Positions 47,581-60,541 of a stretch of 64,000 nt of DNA are shown piece after piece; the stretch's first letter is position 1; every line of letters begins with the position of its first letter. Source of the DNA: Hirsutella rhossiliensis. Lineage: Eukaryota; Ascomycota; Sordariomycetes; Hypocreales; Ophiocordycipitaceae. The stretch lies in assembly GCF_020360975.1 (NCBI RefSeq), contig NW_025408672.1, positions 2,418,001 through 2,482,000 on the forward strand, given 5' to 3'. The notes beneath the pieces are model-generated. The model saw only the letters and a program-made list of their open reading frames with translations. It was not told where the DNA came from and made no database searches. The position numbers and the translations under genes are program-made.

Positions 47581-50500
47581 AAGAAGCACGCTAAAACCTA
47601 ACTAGTAACTAGGGCACCGTCTAACTATTTAATTAAAGGATAACTATAGTAGCCGAGATATTTATAAGCGCCTTACTTACTACTTTATCGTTTTAAATTT
47701 TCTATTTAAAGCTCCTTAAGTAAATAAAGATAATATTTCCTACCCTTCCTTAATAATAACTTACTTTCTATTACCTTAAAAAAGATAAATAGAGATATAA
47801 TTAAATAATAAAGTAAGAAAATAAATATTCTTACTACCTACCTCTTTTAAAAATATGATTTTTTACTTTATAGATAGGGATATTTATTCTTTATTATAAA
47901 AAGGGAGACCTACTATAGTAAAAATAAATATACTTATAAAATAGATTTTAATAAATTTTCGACTTATTAGATTAAATATATATAACCTTAAGAGAAAAGC
48001 TTTTACTATTAAAGATAGCGACTAAATAAGGCTACCTACTTTTAGTAAACCTATTATAGACTACTATAAAGAGAACTTAAAGACTATTTAATTATTATAT
48101 AAGAGAGAGCTTAATAAAACTATATAATCTCTTTCTAAGTAAAATAAGTATAAGGTTAATTTCCTCCCCTTTCTTTCAATCCTTAGTAAGATTAAAAGGA
48201 TTAAGGATATTATAAAGAAGATAAAAGGTAGTATTATTATTAATATACTTATTATAAAATTTATTAGTCTTAAGGTTAGTATAGAAATTATAACTATATA
48301 TATAGTTAGCGAATTTATTAAGGTTATAAGTAGCCCTATAGTATTTAAGGAAGTACCGCTATTTATAAATAAGCGCCTAAGTTAAATCCTAGAAATAGTT
48401 AGTATAAGAGCTACTAGTAATACTTAAAGAGAGATATACTTATAAAAAGGAAATATAATATACTTATAAGTAAAAGTTATAGTTATTTAATAAGTTTAAA
48501 TATACCCTTAATAAAAGTAAGGGTTATAAGTTCTATATAAAGTAATTAAGACTACTTAAGAGTATTCTTACTACCTTAAACTAAGCTAAGAAAAGAAGTA
48601 TTTATATAGATAAGTAATTTCTATAAGAATATAAGTTACTAGCTAACGTTTATAATAAAAGGTATAAAAGATAATTAAATTATAATAACTTAGTATACTT
48701 TTAAGAAAGTAAGAGAGAGGAGAGCGACTATATACTTTAATCTTAATAATATTAAGAGCTTTTAATAGAACCTATAACTAAAAGGCAATATCTATATAAA
48801 TTAGAAACCCTTAGTAACTAATATTATTTCTATTATAAACCTAGGTCTTAAAGTAACTATAGATCTATAAAAAAAGACGGTTAAAATAAGCTAAGCGAGA
48901 TTAAATAAGTTAGATAGTAGTTACTTAAAAGTACTTTATATAAAGAAGAAAGACCTTAATATAATAATTCTAAGTAAAAAGAGTAGTAGTAATAAGAGAA
49001 GGTTATAGAAAAGTAGTTAAAGAAAAGTTAACGATATTTAGTAGCTCTTTAGTTTTAAGTTTAGCGGTCTTATAAGATATAATAAGGAAGAAAAGGTAGT
49101 TATTAAAGGAGAAGATAAGAGGTAGCGGTCTAGAGAAATAAAGAAGATAAAGAAGAGAAGAGGAAGAAAAGAAATAAAAAGAGTAAAGAGGGGAAGAAAA
49201 AAGTAGAGATTAAATAGCTCCTTAATTAATAACTAGTAAAAGAAGCTATTTAAGAGTAACCCTTAAATACGCTTAAGACCTTACTACTATAAAGGCTAGC
49301 TAAAGTAATTAATAACCGCGCGCTTTAATAACTATTTATTCTTCTTACTATACCCTCTTTCTTTATTCCTTCTTCTTCCTTTTATATATATATATATATA
49401 CTTTATATACTTTCTTACTTATAACGATCCCCTCTATTAATATAACTCTTATATATATATATATAACCCTCTTAGCCTCTTAGCGTTATAACTTAAAACT
49501 ACTTACCTTAACTATTTAATCTTATCTTCTCCTTCTTTTTTACTTACTTTAACCTTTTTTAAGATATAATAGCGAACCTAAATAGTATCCTAGGCCTAGC
49601 TATAGACCTCCTTAAGAATACCGCTATCTTCTTTAGCGTACTACTTTTTAAGAGTAAGAGCTCTATTTTACTTACTTACTATAGCGAAGTTAAAGTAAAA
49701 GGTAGTAAAGGGCGCTTTTACGCTAAAGATAAGGAAAAGTTTATAGACTAAGACTAATAAGATATTTATAGGTAAAAGTAACCTTCTTATTATATCTATA
49801 AAGATCGTTAGTATTTAATACTAATAGGCCCTATTTAATAGTAGGATATTACCCTTAAAGATACTTAGATAATATATAAGGGCGTTAAAAAGATAAACGG
49901 ATTTACTAGGAATAAGGCCTACTAAGAAGAGTATATTATTAATATATATAACTTTCTTTATAAGGCTATCGATAAATAATAAGCTATAAGCTTTAGCCTT
50001 AGCTCGATAATTAAGATCTTAATAAGAGGTATTAAGAATATAGTATACTCCTTACCTTACTTACTATTAGTTTATACTAACTATTAAAGGGAACCTATTA
50101 AAGATATAAAAAATAAATATATAAAGTACTATAAATACTTAAATAATAAGGAGTATTTAATTAAGTTTACCGCTCCTACCTTTAACCTTAGTTACTTTAT
50201 ATATAAATAAAAGTATATAACTAGAGTTATTAACTTTTTAGTAGGAATAGATAAAGGGGGACTCTACTAAGGAGCGTTTCTTTAAGACTATAAAAATAGA
50301 AACTTAGTCGTTTTTAATACTTAGAAAGAAGGACGGTATACTAAACTTTATACGTTCTTATAAGTATAGCGGTAGTTTCTTTATATCCTTTAAGTTCCTT
50401 ATAACTTTACTTATACGCTAGTCTCTTATACCGCTTAGTAAGAAGGGTAGGAATATAGCTACTTAGCTTTAATAATAATCTAATACTAAGTTAAAGGTAT

Positions 50501-51640
50501 AGTTAAGCTATACCTTAAGATAATTAAGTAGCGATACTTAAAGGTTAACGTAATTCTAAAGTAAAGGTATAGGGTAATATAAGAAGCCTTATAAATAGAT
50601 AAAATCTTATACTAAGACTAGTATTTCTTTAAGCTAGATAAAAAGATAAGTATAAAAGGCTATATTAATAGGCTAATATATAGAATCTAAGCTATTATAG
50701 CGAACGAACTTAATTATATATAAGCAATATTATAGGGTAGCGGAGTTTCTTAGTAGTTTAATAGTAGGGTTAAATAACTATAAAAGATACTATTTAATTA
50801 AGGTTTAATAACTTTTAGTAGAGTCTTTCCTATAAGGATTCTTAGGTATAAACGGATTTACTAATATAACTATATTATTCTAAGAGATTAAGAAGAATAA
50901 GACCTTTAAGAAGTCCTAGAAGTAGTTAACTTTTAAGATAAGCTTAGTAGATAGAAACTATTACTTTAAAGAAATATAAAACCCGCTTATATAGTAAAAA
51001 GAGCGAGAAAAGAGCTAACTATACTAGCTACCTTTATAAAGTAACTTAACTTAATCGCTTAAGCTATATATAGTTTCTTTATAAAACTCCTTCTTAAAAA
51101 GACCCTTAACTATTTAATCGCGCTAATAATAATCGAAAATAAGCCTAGACCTTTATTACTTTAAGCGTTAACTAAATTAAGCTCTTTATCTAAACTAAGT
51201 AGCCTTTCCCTAAGTAGCCTTAAGATAGGATCCTTACCTTAGAATCTATAAACGAGAGAGCTAAGCGCTCTTATTAGTCCTTTTATCTATATAGAAACAA
51301 TACTTTTATTTTCCCCTTTAAATATATAGCTAATTAGGCCTACTCCTTACCTACTATTAATAACCCTTTTAAACGTATAAAAGAGTAAAAGACTTATAAC
51401 TATACCCTTACTAATAGCCTAATAAGAAGCTAGTAAGGAAGAAAGGTAGATAGCGCGGCTACTAACTTACCTTAGAACTCTAAAATTACTAAGCGCTCGG
51501 TTAATTACCTTAAGGCTAAAAGCTTTAGTAATACCTATAGCGCGCCTTATTACTCCCTAGAAATAAAGTATAGTAATAGCCTTTCTAGCTATAGTCCTTA
51601 TAAGGTTTATACTAAGCTTTAAACCCTCTTAGGTTAAAGG
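47581..51640. other. Unassigned RIP-degraded sequence next to Gypsy-2
   Basis: About 4 kb of AT-rich sequence with no frame of useful length and no motif I can name. Visible structure: a strongly purine-rich stretch (about 48950-49230) that would encode a Lys/Arg/Glu-rich segment, a pyrimidine-rich stretch (about 49320-49400), and (TA)n runs. Weak coding-like periodicity appears on the plus strand from about 50270 to 50450. It continues across the Copia-1d insertion at 57979. It may be the 3' part of Gypsy-2, because a Gypsy-2 LTR-like region follows at about 58440, or a separate unknown element. The RIP signature implies that it is, or was, repeated. Confidence 0.6.
49383..49466. repeat. (TA)n microsatellites
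   Basis: Two runs of alternating TA (about 49383-49401 and 49449-49466) in a pyrimidine/TA-rich spacer. No gene association is visible. Confidence 0.8.
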
Positions 51641-52118
51641 TCTTATAAAGAGAGATATAAGAAGTATATATAAAATATATAAAGGTAAAATTAAAAGTAA
51701 GGGGTCGGATAGGTAGGGCAGAGGGGTTTAATTCTTATAGGAGCAGTAATAAAGGTAGGGGAGTAATTATTATATTGCCTTAATTCTCCTTCTTTCCTCT
51801 ATCTAACGCCCTTCTTTATACCTATCTAGTATCTTAATTAATAAAGAAGATCTTACTTAAAGAAGCTACTAATATCCTTTTAACTACCGAGCTTTTTACT
51901 AGTTTTTTCCCCTCCTTTCTAGCCGTTGCCGGTATATCCGTCTTATCTCTCGCTACCTCTATAGGAAGCTATCGCTACTTCTACTTCCCCTCTTACCCCT
52001 ACCCTCCTCTCTGCACCTCTTTTTAGCTCCTTCCTTAAAACCTATTTTTTAGCTTCCTAGGTCCCTCGTGCTAAGGGATATCTTCGAGAACTACGAAATT
52101 AGGCTACGCTTCGCGACA
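51641..52118 (-). repeat. Copia-1d 3' LTR
   Basis: 478 bp LTR, with the inner end TCGCGACA undamaged and the outer end RIP-altered (TCTTATAAAG). Confidence 0.94.
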
Positions 52119-55100
52119 CACCCCCTTAGCTATAGCCTGCCCTTATAGAAAGGGTAAAGCTAAATACCTAGGCCGGTAAGCGTATAGAGGAGGTCTTAGT
52201 TTATACTTATCCCCTACTCGAGAAATCCGGGTTTTAGCCCTAGGCTCTTTTAGACCTACTTTAGGAAAAAGGGGCCTAAGGAGGAAATTAAGTCCTATAA
52301 GAAAGGGGGCTTCTAAGGATAAGTCCCAAAAGGGGGCCTTTAAGAAGAATAAGTCCTAATTGCTAGGGGCCCTCCTTTAGGATAAGTCCTAATTCCTCTC
52401 TTCGGCTATAGACGTCTCCTTCCTCCTACGTACTATTAGCTCCTCTCGTAGACTCTTAAGGCGGGCTTCTAAGGATAGCTTTTCTCGAACGTCTTCTAGC
52501 CTAATTTGCTATATAAAGATAGCTAGCTTCTACTTCGGTAAGGGCTTTATAAGACCGTCGACTTTTATTAATACTATTAGAACCTAACGGACGGAAATAA
52601 GTCCCCTTTAGACCTCTTAGCGTAACTAATACTAGTAGATATCGATATACTATAGCTAGGTCAATAGCTTACTATTTTCCTCTATAAGAATTCGTATAGT
52701 CTATATATTATCGCATTCTATAGCTAATAGGGAAGGAATTTATAGTCGTAGAGATATTAGTAGTTAGCTAAGGAAAATCGCTTCTTTTAACGCTTCTAAA
52801 AGAGCTAGTAGCTCTGCCTCTATACTAGAAGTCGTAATAGTAGCCTACTTCGAAGCTCTCTAAGTAATAGTTCCTCTAAAAAGGGATATTATATACCCCT
52901 ATAAGCTCTTTCTATCTAATAAATTGTCTGTAAAGGACGAATCGCTCGAATAGAGGAAGATTTCGGTAGCTGATTTCCTTCCCTGCCCTCCTAGGCGTAG
53001 ACTATATACTCTCGTTAAATAGAGATAAAGGATAGCTCTATCTGCTGCTTCTTAATGCCTAGGGCTAGGATTCTAGTTATGCCTAGCTAGCCGGGAGACC
53101 GTAAAAGAGATATCCGGTCTAGTAGAAATAGCTAAAAAAAGCAGGGAGCCTACCTTTTATTAATATTAGTATTTCTCTTACTCCCTAGCTTAAAAGGACG
53201 GATTAGGTAAAAGCTCTTCGTTTAATATAGGCATAGAGGGAAGCTTCTTATCGAGGGAAGTAGGGGGGAACTTATAAGCGACCTTATCGATATAGGCGTC
53301 CTAGGTAAGCTAGATAGTCTATTAGGACCTATTCCTAAGGATTTATATCCCTAGGAACTACTTTAGCTCCCCTAGCCTAGTTATCTTATACCTTTATTAT
53401 AGGCCTTATATAGCCTCCCTAGTAGCAGCTTCTTCCTCTTTTATATAGGCCTAGATAATATCGTCGACGTAGAAAAAGACCGTGATTTTACCCTTCTATA
53501 TTATACACGGTTCCTAAGGGACTTTCTTAAAGCCTAGGGCTTTAAGGGAACCTATTAAATACTATTACTAAAGAAGGGGTGATCTTTATAGTCCGTATAG
53601 AGCTTTCCTAAGCCGTAGAACCTTTCCTAGCTATTAGAAGCTTAGGGGAAGGCGTATATAGATAACTTCTTCTTCCTTAAGTAGGCAGTTAATAAAGGCG
53701 TTAACTATATCTATCTAATTAAGTTCGAGGTCGAATTCCGCTACTATAGCTATAAGGGTCCGAAAAGATATCCCTACTAAGGTGGTTGCCCTAGTAGGTA
53801 GATCCCCTTTTTCCTATTAATTCCTATAGATAACTAGCTAGGCTTTATACTTCTAAAGGAAGCTATATTTATTAGTCTTATAGATAAAGACCTACTTATA
53901 GCTAAGGACCTAGTCTCCTCTTACCTTTTCCTTAAGGACCTCTTTAAAAGACCTTATCTCCTCGTATAAGGCTAGGTAGTCTTTCTAGGCCTAGAAAAAC
54001 TAGTCTCTAAAGGGGTGTTTTTCTAGCTGCTTCTAGTTTACTAGTAGGTCCGGGAGGTCTCTTTTATATACCTTCCTTGCTAATAGAGGCTTAAAAAGCC
54101 GGCCTGCTATGAATGCTCCGTAGGAACCGTCTTCTATAGGCGTTAGATAGAAGTCGGAAAAACGATCGAAATAAGGGAGAGGTTAGTCTTCTTTAGTAAC
54201 CGTATCGGGCCCTATACCTTCCTTTGCTTCTTAAAGCAAGGATAAAAAGGCAGCCGGGTAATCCTTTAAAAGAGGTGCCTTTCCTACCCCTTTAGGGGTC
54301 GAGATAGGAAGACTAACGGAGAAAGCTACTTCTAGATCTTCTTCTTACGTAGGAGGAGGCGTAGGGAGGTAGGCGTATTCTAGCTCTACCGCTTTCCTAT
54401 AGTCTCCTTCTTCGTCTAGATTATCTAATCTAGTAGCTTCCTCTTCTTTGAAGTTAGCGTTATCCTTAACTACTTCGACGTCGGTTTCTTCTTCTATTTC
54501 CTCGTCTAGGGCCTCTTCTTAAGACTGTTAGGAAGGGGGGATTTAAATCTTCTAAATTAGCTAACGTTATAAGAGTAAGAGGGGCTATTAATACCTCTTT
54601 CCGTCGAAGAAGCTAGATTCGTCGAAAATTATATCCCTAGTCGAAATAACCTTCTATAGAAGAGGAATCTAGATCCGGAAGATATTTATAGAATTATAAC
54701 TAACGAGGTAACTAATAAAGGCTCTAGGATTAAGCTTTCTTTTCTTCTTCCTTTTTAGTTATATATCGGTAGTTATAGCGTATGCCTTATAGCCGTAGGT
54801 ATAAAGGTAGGCTAGCGAGGCCCTCTTCTTTATAAAGAGCTCGAGGGGGGATTTCTAGTCTATTCCTTAGTTTAGTTCCTTAGGGTCCTTAAGGTCCCTA
54901 GGGGTCCGGTTCCGAAGGTAATAAGCGGTCTTAATAACTTCCCTTTAAAGGTCGTATAGAAGCCTTATAGTAAGTCTTATCGTATAGGCCCTTTCTATTA
55001 TAGTACCCCCTAATCTTTCTACCCCTCTGTTCTAGGCCTAGGTATTCGGTGCTAACGGGAGGGGTAAAATTCCCCTTTTTCGAAGCTAATTTAAGATATC

Positions 55101-57495
55101 CTTCGTAAATAGCTCTCTATTAGACCGTATCTTCTTTACCTTATAGCTAAAGTAGGACTTTATCTAGTTAATAAAGTCTTAGAGGGTAGACTAGTTATAC
55201 TTACTTAGGTAGGTCCGTAAGAAATAAGGGAAAACTATCCCTAAAAAAGCGTCTATAAAAAACATTACCCTAACGAAGCTTTCCTAATCCCTAGAGACGT
55301 CGGTCTAGTCGAGCTAAATTTCCTTATACGGCTAGTCCGGCCGTAAAGGCGTTCGTCTAGAAATTTATCTCTTAGTCTTTCCTTAGCCGTAGTATTCGCA
55401 TTCGACGGTCTTTAGGCCCCTTATTCGTACGCCCTATTATTAGCCTAGCTTATATAAAGCTAGGGGGCCTAGGTAACTAAGTCGTGCGTGCTAAAGAAGA
55501 CCGTCTCCTTAGGCTGCCGGAAGAGGGTCCTTTAAACCTACCTTCCTTCGAGCAAGGAAAGCTAACTTCTCGAGAGATTCCTTCCTAAGGATAGGTCGGA
55601 ATTCAAGAACAAATTAACCGAATTTCTCCTCGATAAGCCTAATAGTCTAATTCTTCTAGACTAGCCTTATAGGCTTAGACGTCGTATCCTAGAAGATTCC
55701 TTCCTCTTAAAGAAGGCGGAAGGAAATTAGGCTTATTAAAAATCGAGGGTAAAAAGCTACCCTTTTTCGTTAAAGAATTCGTATAGACTTATTAGGTAAT
55801 TTTATCGTAAAATTTACCCTTCCGTATCCCTCTATCTATATAGTTAATTCCCTAGTAATAAGATATTCCTTTTATGCCTTCTTAAAGGACCGGAATCGTA
55901 AGAGTATATTATAGATATCGAGGGAAGCACTAAAGTTAAGGATAGCTGATTTTCGTAGGGGATAATCGGAGGGCTCTAACGGTTAGTCTTAGCCTTATTA
56001 ATCTATAGGGAAGATAAAGGCCGGATTTACTATACCAACGATTTTTCTTTGAATTTACGGCTCGAATATAGGCAGCGGCGTTAGTTGCTATTTCTTAGTA
56101 ACCCGAATCTCGTCTATCTTCTTCTATAACAAAGGGTCCTCCTTAAGAGACTATTATATCGTTTCTTATAGCCTCTTTAAAGGGTTAAATCCTTTAGGTC
56201 GGTTTTCCTCGAAGACCTACTAGCATTATAATAATCGATAGCCTAGGGATTTATAGGCTAGGCAGCCGTTTCGCTTAGTCTTTTATTTCTTCGAGGAATC
56301 CTCGTCCTAATCTAGAAGGTCTGCTTAAAAACCTCCCCTTTTTACCCCTTATTGCTAATTTTAACGAAGAGGTTCGATTTCGACTAGTTCCCTGATTTTT
56401 CGACTAACGGACTAAAAGGTCTATTAGGGGACTAGTCGGGCCTATCTAACTAACGGGACCGGGGCCGGGCCCGGAGCAAGAGGCGGAGCTAGGGCCGGGA
56501 CCGGGGCAGCCGTTAATAACGGTATTAAGGCTCTCGAGGGAGGTAGAGCCGGAGGGGCAACAGCCGCAGCAGCAGCAGCGGGAACCGCAGCAATAGGGGC
56601 TGCAGCAGCTATAGGGGTAGTAGGTCGAGCCGTCTAGGTCGAGTGCTAGCTACGAAGGAATAAAGCTACTTACTATTATACTCTAGCAGCCTCTTTATCT
56701 AGTTCCCGGCTAGCTTTTTAAAAGATAGTCGAGTAACCGTTACTAATAGGCTTTATTAGCAGAGATATATCCTATAGCTACTAGCCGGAAAGAGCTTCTA
56801 TAAGGAAGTATTAGTTAGCTTCCTCGAGGATTTCTTCCTACTTAGCTAGCTACGAAGAAGCTAGTAGGTTCCTAGTAGAAAAGGCCCCTAGGTATACCGT
56901 ATAGGTCTTCCTAATACGGTTAGTTATATAGCCCCTCGAGGGAGCTATCGAGGTCTCGAGCTTTAAAAGCTACTACCTAGGAGTCTCTTCCTCTTAAAGA
57001 GAGATTAGCTTTACGGTACTAATAGATTCCGTTATTGCCGTACGAGTAGTAGTTAGTAGCTTTATCTCGTAGAGGTATTCCTTTTAGTAACTCTCGTAGT
57101 CGCCTAAGGTAGCAGAAAAAGCTCTCTATTATATAGAGGTTAGCTTAGAGAAGAGGGATGCTCTCTCTATAAATTCTATTGCCCTAGGACGAAGAGGGGG
57201 CTCGAGAGGGACCTACTTATTAGAGAAGACTAAATTATAGATAGTTCTATCTATACGAGCCTATAGCTCCTTTACCTACTTATCCTAATCTTAGGGCTCT
57301 ATAGGAATCGTCCTATAGACCGTAGGGACGGTAGAGGAGTCGGTTTTCGTTATTATTACGGGGAAGGATAGAAAAGTCAGGTAAAAATCGGCTTTTTTAA
57401 TAAGAGGGGTAAAAGGAAGCTATAAGGGATATAAGAAAGGTGCCTTTTATAGTAGCCGGAAGGTATAGGAATTCTATTCCTCCTAGGCTTATAAC
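52119..57495 (-). pseudogene. Copia-1d gag-pol, disrupted
   Basis: Minus-strand Gag-Pol of full length. RNase H is near 52790-52850, RT YVDD is at 53460-53471, and the integrase C-terminal part is near 54610-54790. The Gag zinc knuckle at 56223-56264 has standard C-x2-C-x4-H-x4-C spacing (CLAYKSLGYRLL then C), second Cys and His now Tyr. This knuckle is of a different sequence type from copies a and e. An Ala/Pro-rich Gag tract lies at about 56555-56620. Stops occur in all frames. Confidence 0.9.
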
Positions 57496-57973
57496 TCTCG
57501 TAAAGAGAGATACGAGAAGTATATATAAAATGCATAAAGGTAAAATTAGAAGTAAGGGGTCGGATAGGTAGGGCAGAGGGGTTTAATTCTTATAGGAGTA
57601 GTAATAAAGGTAAGGGAGTGATTATTATATTGCCTTAATTCTCCTTCTTTCCTCTATCTAACGCCCTTCTTTATACCTATCTAGTATCTTAATTAATAAA
57701 GAAGATCCTGCTTAAAGAAGCTACTAATATCCTTTTAACTACCGAGCTTTTTGCCGGTTTTTTCCCCTCCTTTCTAGCCGTTACCGGTATATCCGTCTTA
57801 TTTCTCGCTACCTCTATAAGAAGCTATCGCTACTTTTACTTCCCCTCTTGCCCTTACCTTCCTCTCTATACCTCCTTTTAGCTCCTTCCTTAAAACCTGT
57901 TTTTTAGCTTCCTAGGTCCCTCGTACTAAGGGATATCTCCGAGAACTACGAAATTAAGCTACGCTTCGCGATA
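57496..57973 (-). repeat. Copia-1d 5' LTR
   Basis: 478 bp partner of 51641-52118, beginning TCTCGTAAAG next to the PBS (GTTATAAGCC on the minus strand) and ending CTTCGCGATA before the duplicated AAAGG. Confidence 0.94.
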
Positions 57974-57978
57974 AAAGG

Positions 57979-58430
57979 AGTTAAAAACCTAGGAATATAT
58001 TAAAACTACTACTAAGATATTAATAACTATAATTCTATATATTTATATAGGACTACTAATAACGCGATAATAATTAGTTTATAAGACTTTATAGCTTATT
58101 TAATCTAGCTATACCTAAAGCTATAAACTAGTAAAAACGCTAATTACTTTATTTCCTTAACGCTCTTAAGAATAATAAGCGCGAATACTTAGGAGTATAT
58201 ATAAGGGGTAGTAGATAATTATCTAAAAAAGGAAGTATATAAGTAAAGATAGGAAAGAGCTAAATAAGTAGCTTATAAGTAAAGGGAGGAATAAATAATA
58301 TAAAGGGAAGGGATTATAGTAAAGGAGAAAAGTTCTATTAATAGTTTATTTACTTACTTATATACTTAGGAAGAGAGCCTTACCTATTATTATCGCGCCC
58401 TTTTTATTAGTATCTTAAGTTAAAAAGTTA
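57979..58430. other. Unassigned sequence, continuation of 47581-51640
   Basis: About 450 bp that was contiguous with the left unassigned block before Copia-1d inserted. No motif, frame or repeat partner in the window. Confidence 0.6.
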
Positions 58431-58817
58431 CTAAGAAGGAGTTTAATAAGTAAGATCGTACCCTTATAAATATTAGCCCGTTAAAGTAATAAGACCCTTA
58501 GTACTCCTTATCTAACTTACTTTTAAGTATACTTAAAGGCTTTATAAAGACCTTAATTATTTAATAAGGTATCTTTCTTAATTATAGTTAATTTAAATTT
58601 TATTTTTCCCCCTTTAAAGTAAAGGCCGCTAGTTACGCGACTTTAGTAAAGATAATAAGGTATAAAGTAAAGAAATCTCTAAGACTTATATTAATAACCT
58701 AAGACCCTTAGAGCTATATATAGGACCGATAATTAGATAATTATATAGTTAATTACTCTATTAATCCTTAACCGCGTACTATATATACTTTAAGTATATA
58801 CCCTTATCCCTATTAAA
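58431..58817 (+). repeat. Gypsy-2 LTR-like region, copy B end
   Basis: Aligns with 1230-1610, including TTTAAAGTAAAGGCCGCT-like and GAGCTATATATAGGACCG-like segments. It breaks off at 58817, where Copia-1 internal sequence begins. If it is the 3' LTR of copy B, the unassigned 4.5 kb to its left belongs to Gypsy-2. If it is the 5' LTR of another copy, it does not. Confidence 0.55.
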
Positions 58818-59946
58818 GTAGGTTCTTAGTAAAAAAGGCTCCTAGGTATACTATATAGGTCTTCTTAATATAGTTAGTTATATAGCCCCTTAAGGGAGCT
58901 ATAAAGGTCTTAAGCTTTAAAAGCTACTACCTAAGGGTCTCTTCCTCTTAAAAAGAAATTAGCTTTATAGTATTAATAGATTCCGTTATCGCTATATATA
59001 TAGTAGTTAGTAGCTTTATCTTATAAAGGTAATTTTTATAATAACTCTTATAGCTAGTAGAAAAAGCTCTTAAGGTAGTAGAAAAAGCTCTTTACTATAT
59101 AAAGGTTAGCTTAAAGAAGAGAGAAGCTCCTTTTATAAATTCTATTACTCTTAAATAAAGAGAGAGCTTAAGAGGGTCTTACTTATTAAAAATAACTAAA
59201 TTATAAATAGTTTTATTTATACGAGCCTATAGCTCTTTTAACTACTTATCTTAATCTTAGGGCTTTATAAGAATCTTCTTATAAACTATAAGGGTAGTAG
59301 AGTTATTTTTTAATATTATTATAAGGGAAGGGGTAGAAAAGTTAGTTAAAAATCGGCTTTTTTAGTAAGAGGGGTAAAAGAAAGCTAAAAAGGATATAAG
59401 AAAGGTACCTTTTATAGTAGCTAAAAAGTATAGGAATTTTATTCCTCTTAAGCTTATAAACTCTTATAAAGAGAGATATAAAAAAGGTATAAAAATATAT
59501 AAAAGTAAATTTAAAAGTAAGGGGTTAGATAGGTAGGGCAGAGATATTTAATTCTTATAAGGGTAGTAATTATAGTAAGGGAGTAATTACTATATTACCT
59601 TAATTATCCTTCTTTCTTTTATTTAACGCCCTTCTTTATACTTATTTAATATCTTAATTAGTAAAGAAGATCCTACTTAAAGAAACTATTAATATCCTTA
59701 TAGCTACTAAGCTTTTTACTAGTTTTTCCCCTCTTTTCTAGCCGTTACTAGTATATCTATCTTATCTTTCGCTACCTTTATAAGAAGCTATTACTACTTT
59801 TACTTCCCCTTATACCCTTACCTTTCTCTTTATACCTCCTTTTAGCTCCTTCTTCCTTCTCTTATACTACGTAATTTTAGCTTCCTTAGTTCCTTTTATT
59901 ATAAGATATCTCTAAGAACTATAAAATTAAGCTATACTTTATAATA
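58818..59946 (-). mobile_element. Copia-1 copy f, 5' fragment (gag start plus 5' LTR)
   Basis: About 640 bp of gag-side internal sequence aligned with 56860-57495, followed by a 485 bp LTR (59462-59946). It is cut on the left at 58817 without a duplication. A short internal repeat is unique to this copy near 59045-59080 (two copies of a GTAGAAAAAGCTCT-type segment). Heavily RIP-altered. Confidence 0.88.
59462..59946 (-). repeat. Copia-1f 5' LTR
   Basis: 485 bp LTR from TCTTATAAAG to TTTATAATA (plus order), with the PBS relic GTTTATAAGC adjoining on the minus strand. Confidence 0.88.
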
Positions 59947-60092
59947 ATAAGACCTCCTTTAGCTATAAAGAGGGCTATAAAAAGAAATAACTTAAAAGGG
60001 ATAAGTTCCTTTTTAATAAGAACCTTTATAAAGGCTTTAAATAAAGTAAGATTAAAAAGGAGGCCTTATAAAAGATCTAAGCTAAAGTAAAC
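59947..60092. other. Short unassigned spacer
   Basis: 146 bp between a Copia-1 LTR and a Gypsy-1 LTR, with no partner in the window. It contains a possible hairpin (AAGTTCCTTTTT/AATAAGAACCTT area). Nothing else is visible. Confidence 0.6.
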
Positions 60093-60541
60093 TATTATAA
60101 CTATAGCTACTAAGCCGCTAATAGTCGACCGCGTTAAGTATATAGTATAGTTTAATAGATAAATAGTTAGCACGACTATTTAATAGATATAAGATTAAGG
60201 GGATTATAAAGATCTAAGTAATCTAAGATTAATAGGATTACTACGCTTTATACGATCTAACGTTAAGGATTATAGGTAGGCCTATAATTTAAGGATAGTC
60301 TTTTTAGGTATATATAGATACTTACTTTTACTCCTTTAATTAATAGCTCTCTAGCTTTTAATATAAATCTTTATTACGATTTTATCTTTAATTCTAATTA
60401 CTTAGTTATAGTCTATAGTCTATAACTTCTAACTTATTACTAACGTAATATACTTATTATTAATTAGACTACGCTTTATTATATCTATTAATATAAACCC
60501 CTTAATAGGTTTATCCCTTAAGAATAATACTAGTTATTATT
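60093..60541 (+). repeat. Gypsy-1 copy C 5' LTR
   Basis: 449 bp aligned end to end with 762-1211, beginning TATTATAAC and ending GTTATTATT. Copy C gag follows directly. Confidence 0.88.

Larger units (their letters stand above)
51641..57973 (-). mobile_element. Copia-1 copy d, complete with perfect target duplication
   Basis: 6333 bp with two LTRs of 478 bp and a 5377 bp internal region, flanked by the perfect duplication AAAGG (51636-51640, 57974-57978). It is inserted in the unassigned sequence. The RT active site is an intact Y-V-D-D (53460-53471). It is the best reference for family length because it has neither the deletions of copy a nor the tandem duplication of copy c. Both of its LTRs share an ATATATAAAAT variant and AATAAAGG where others read ATTGCGG, and they differ from each other mostly by C/T and G/A. 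Confidence 0.95.
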
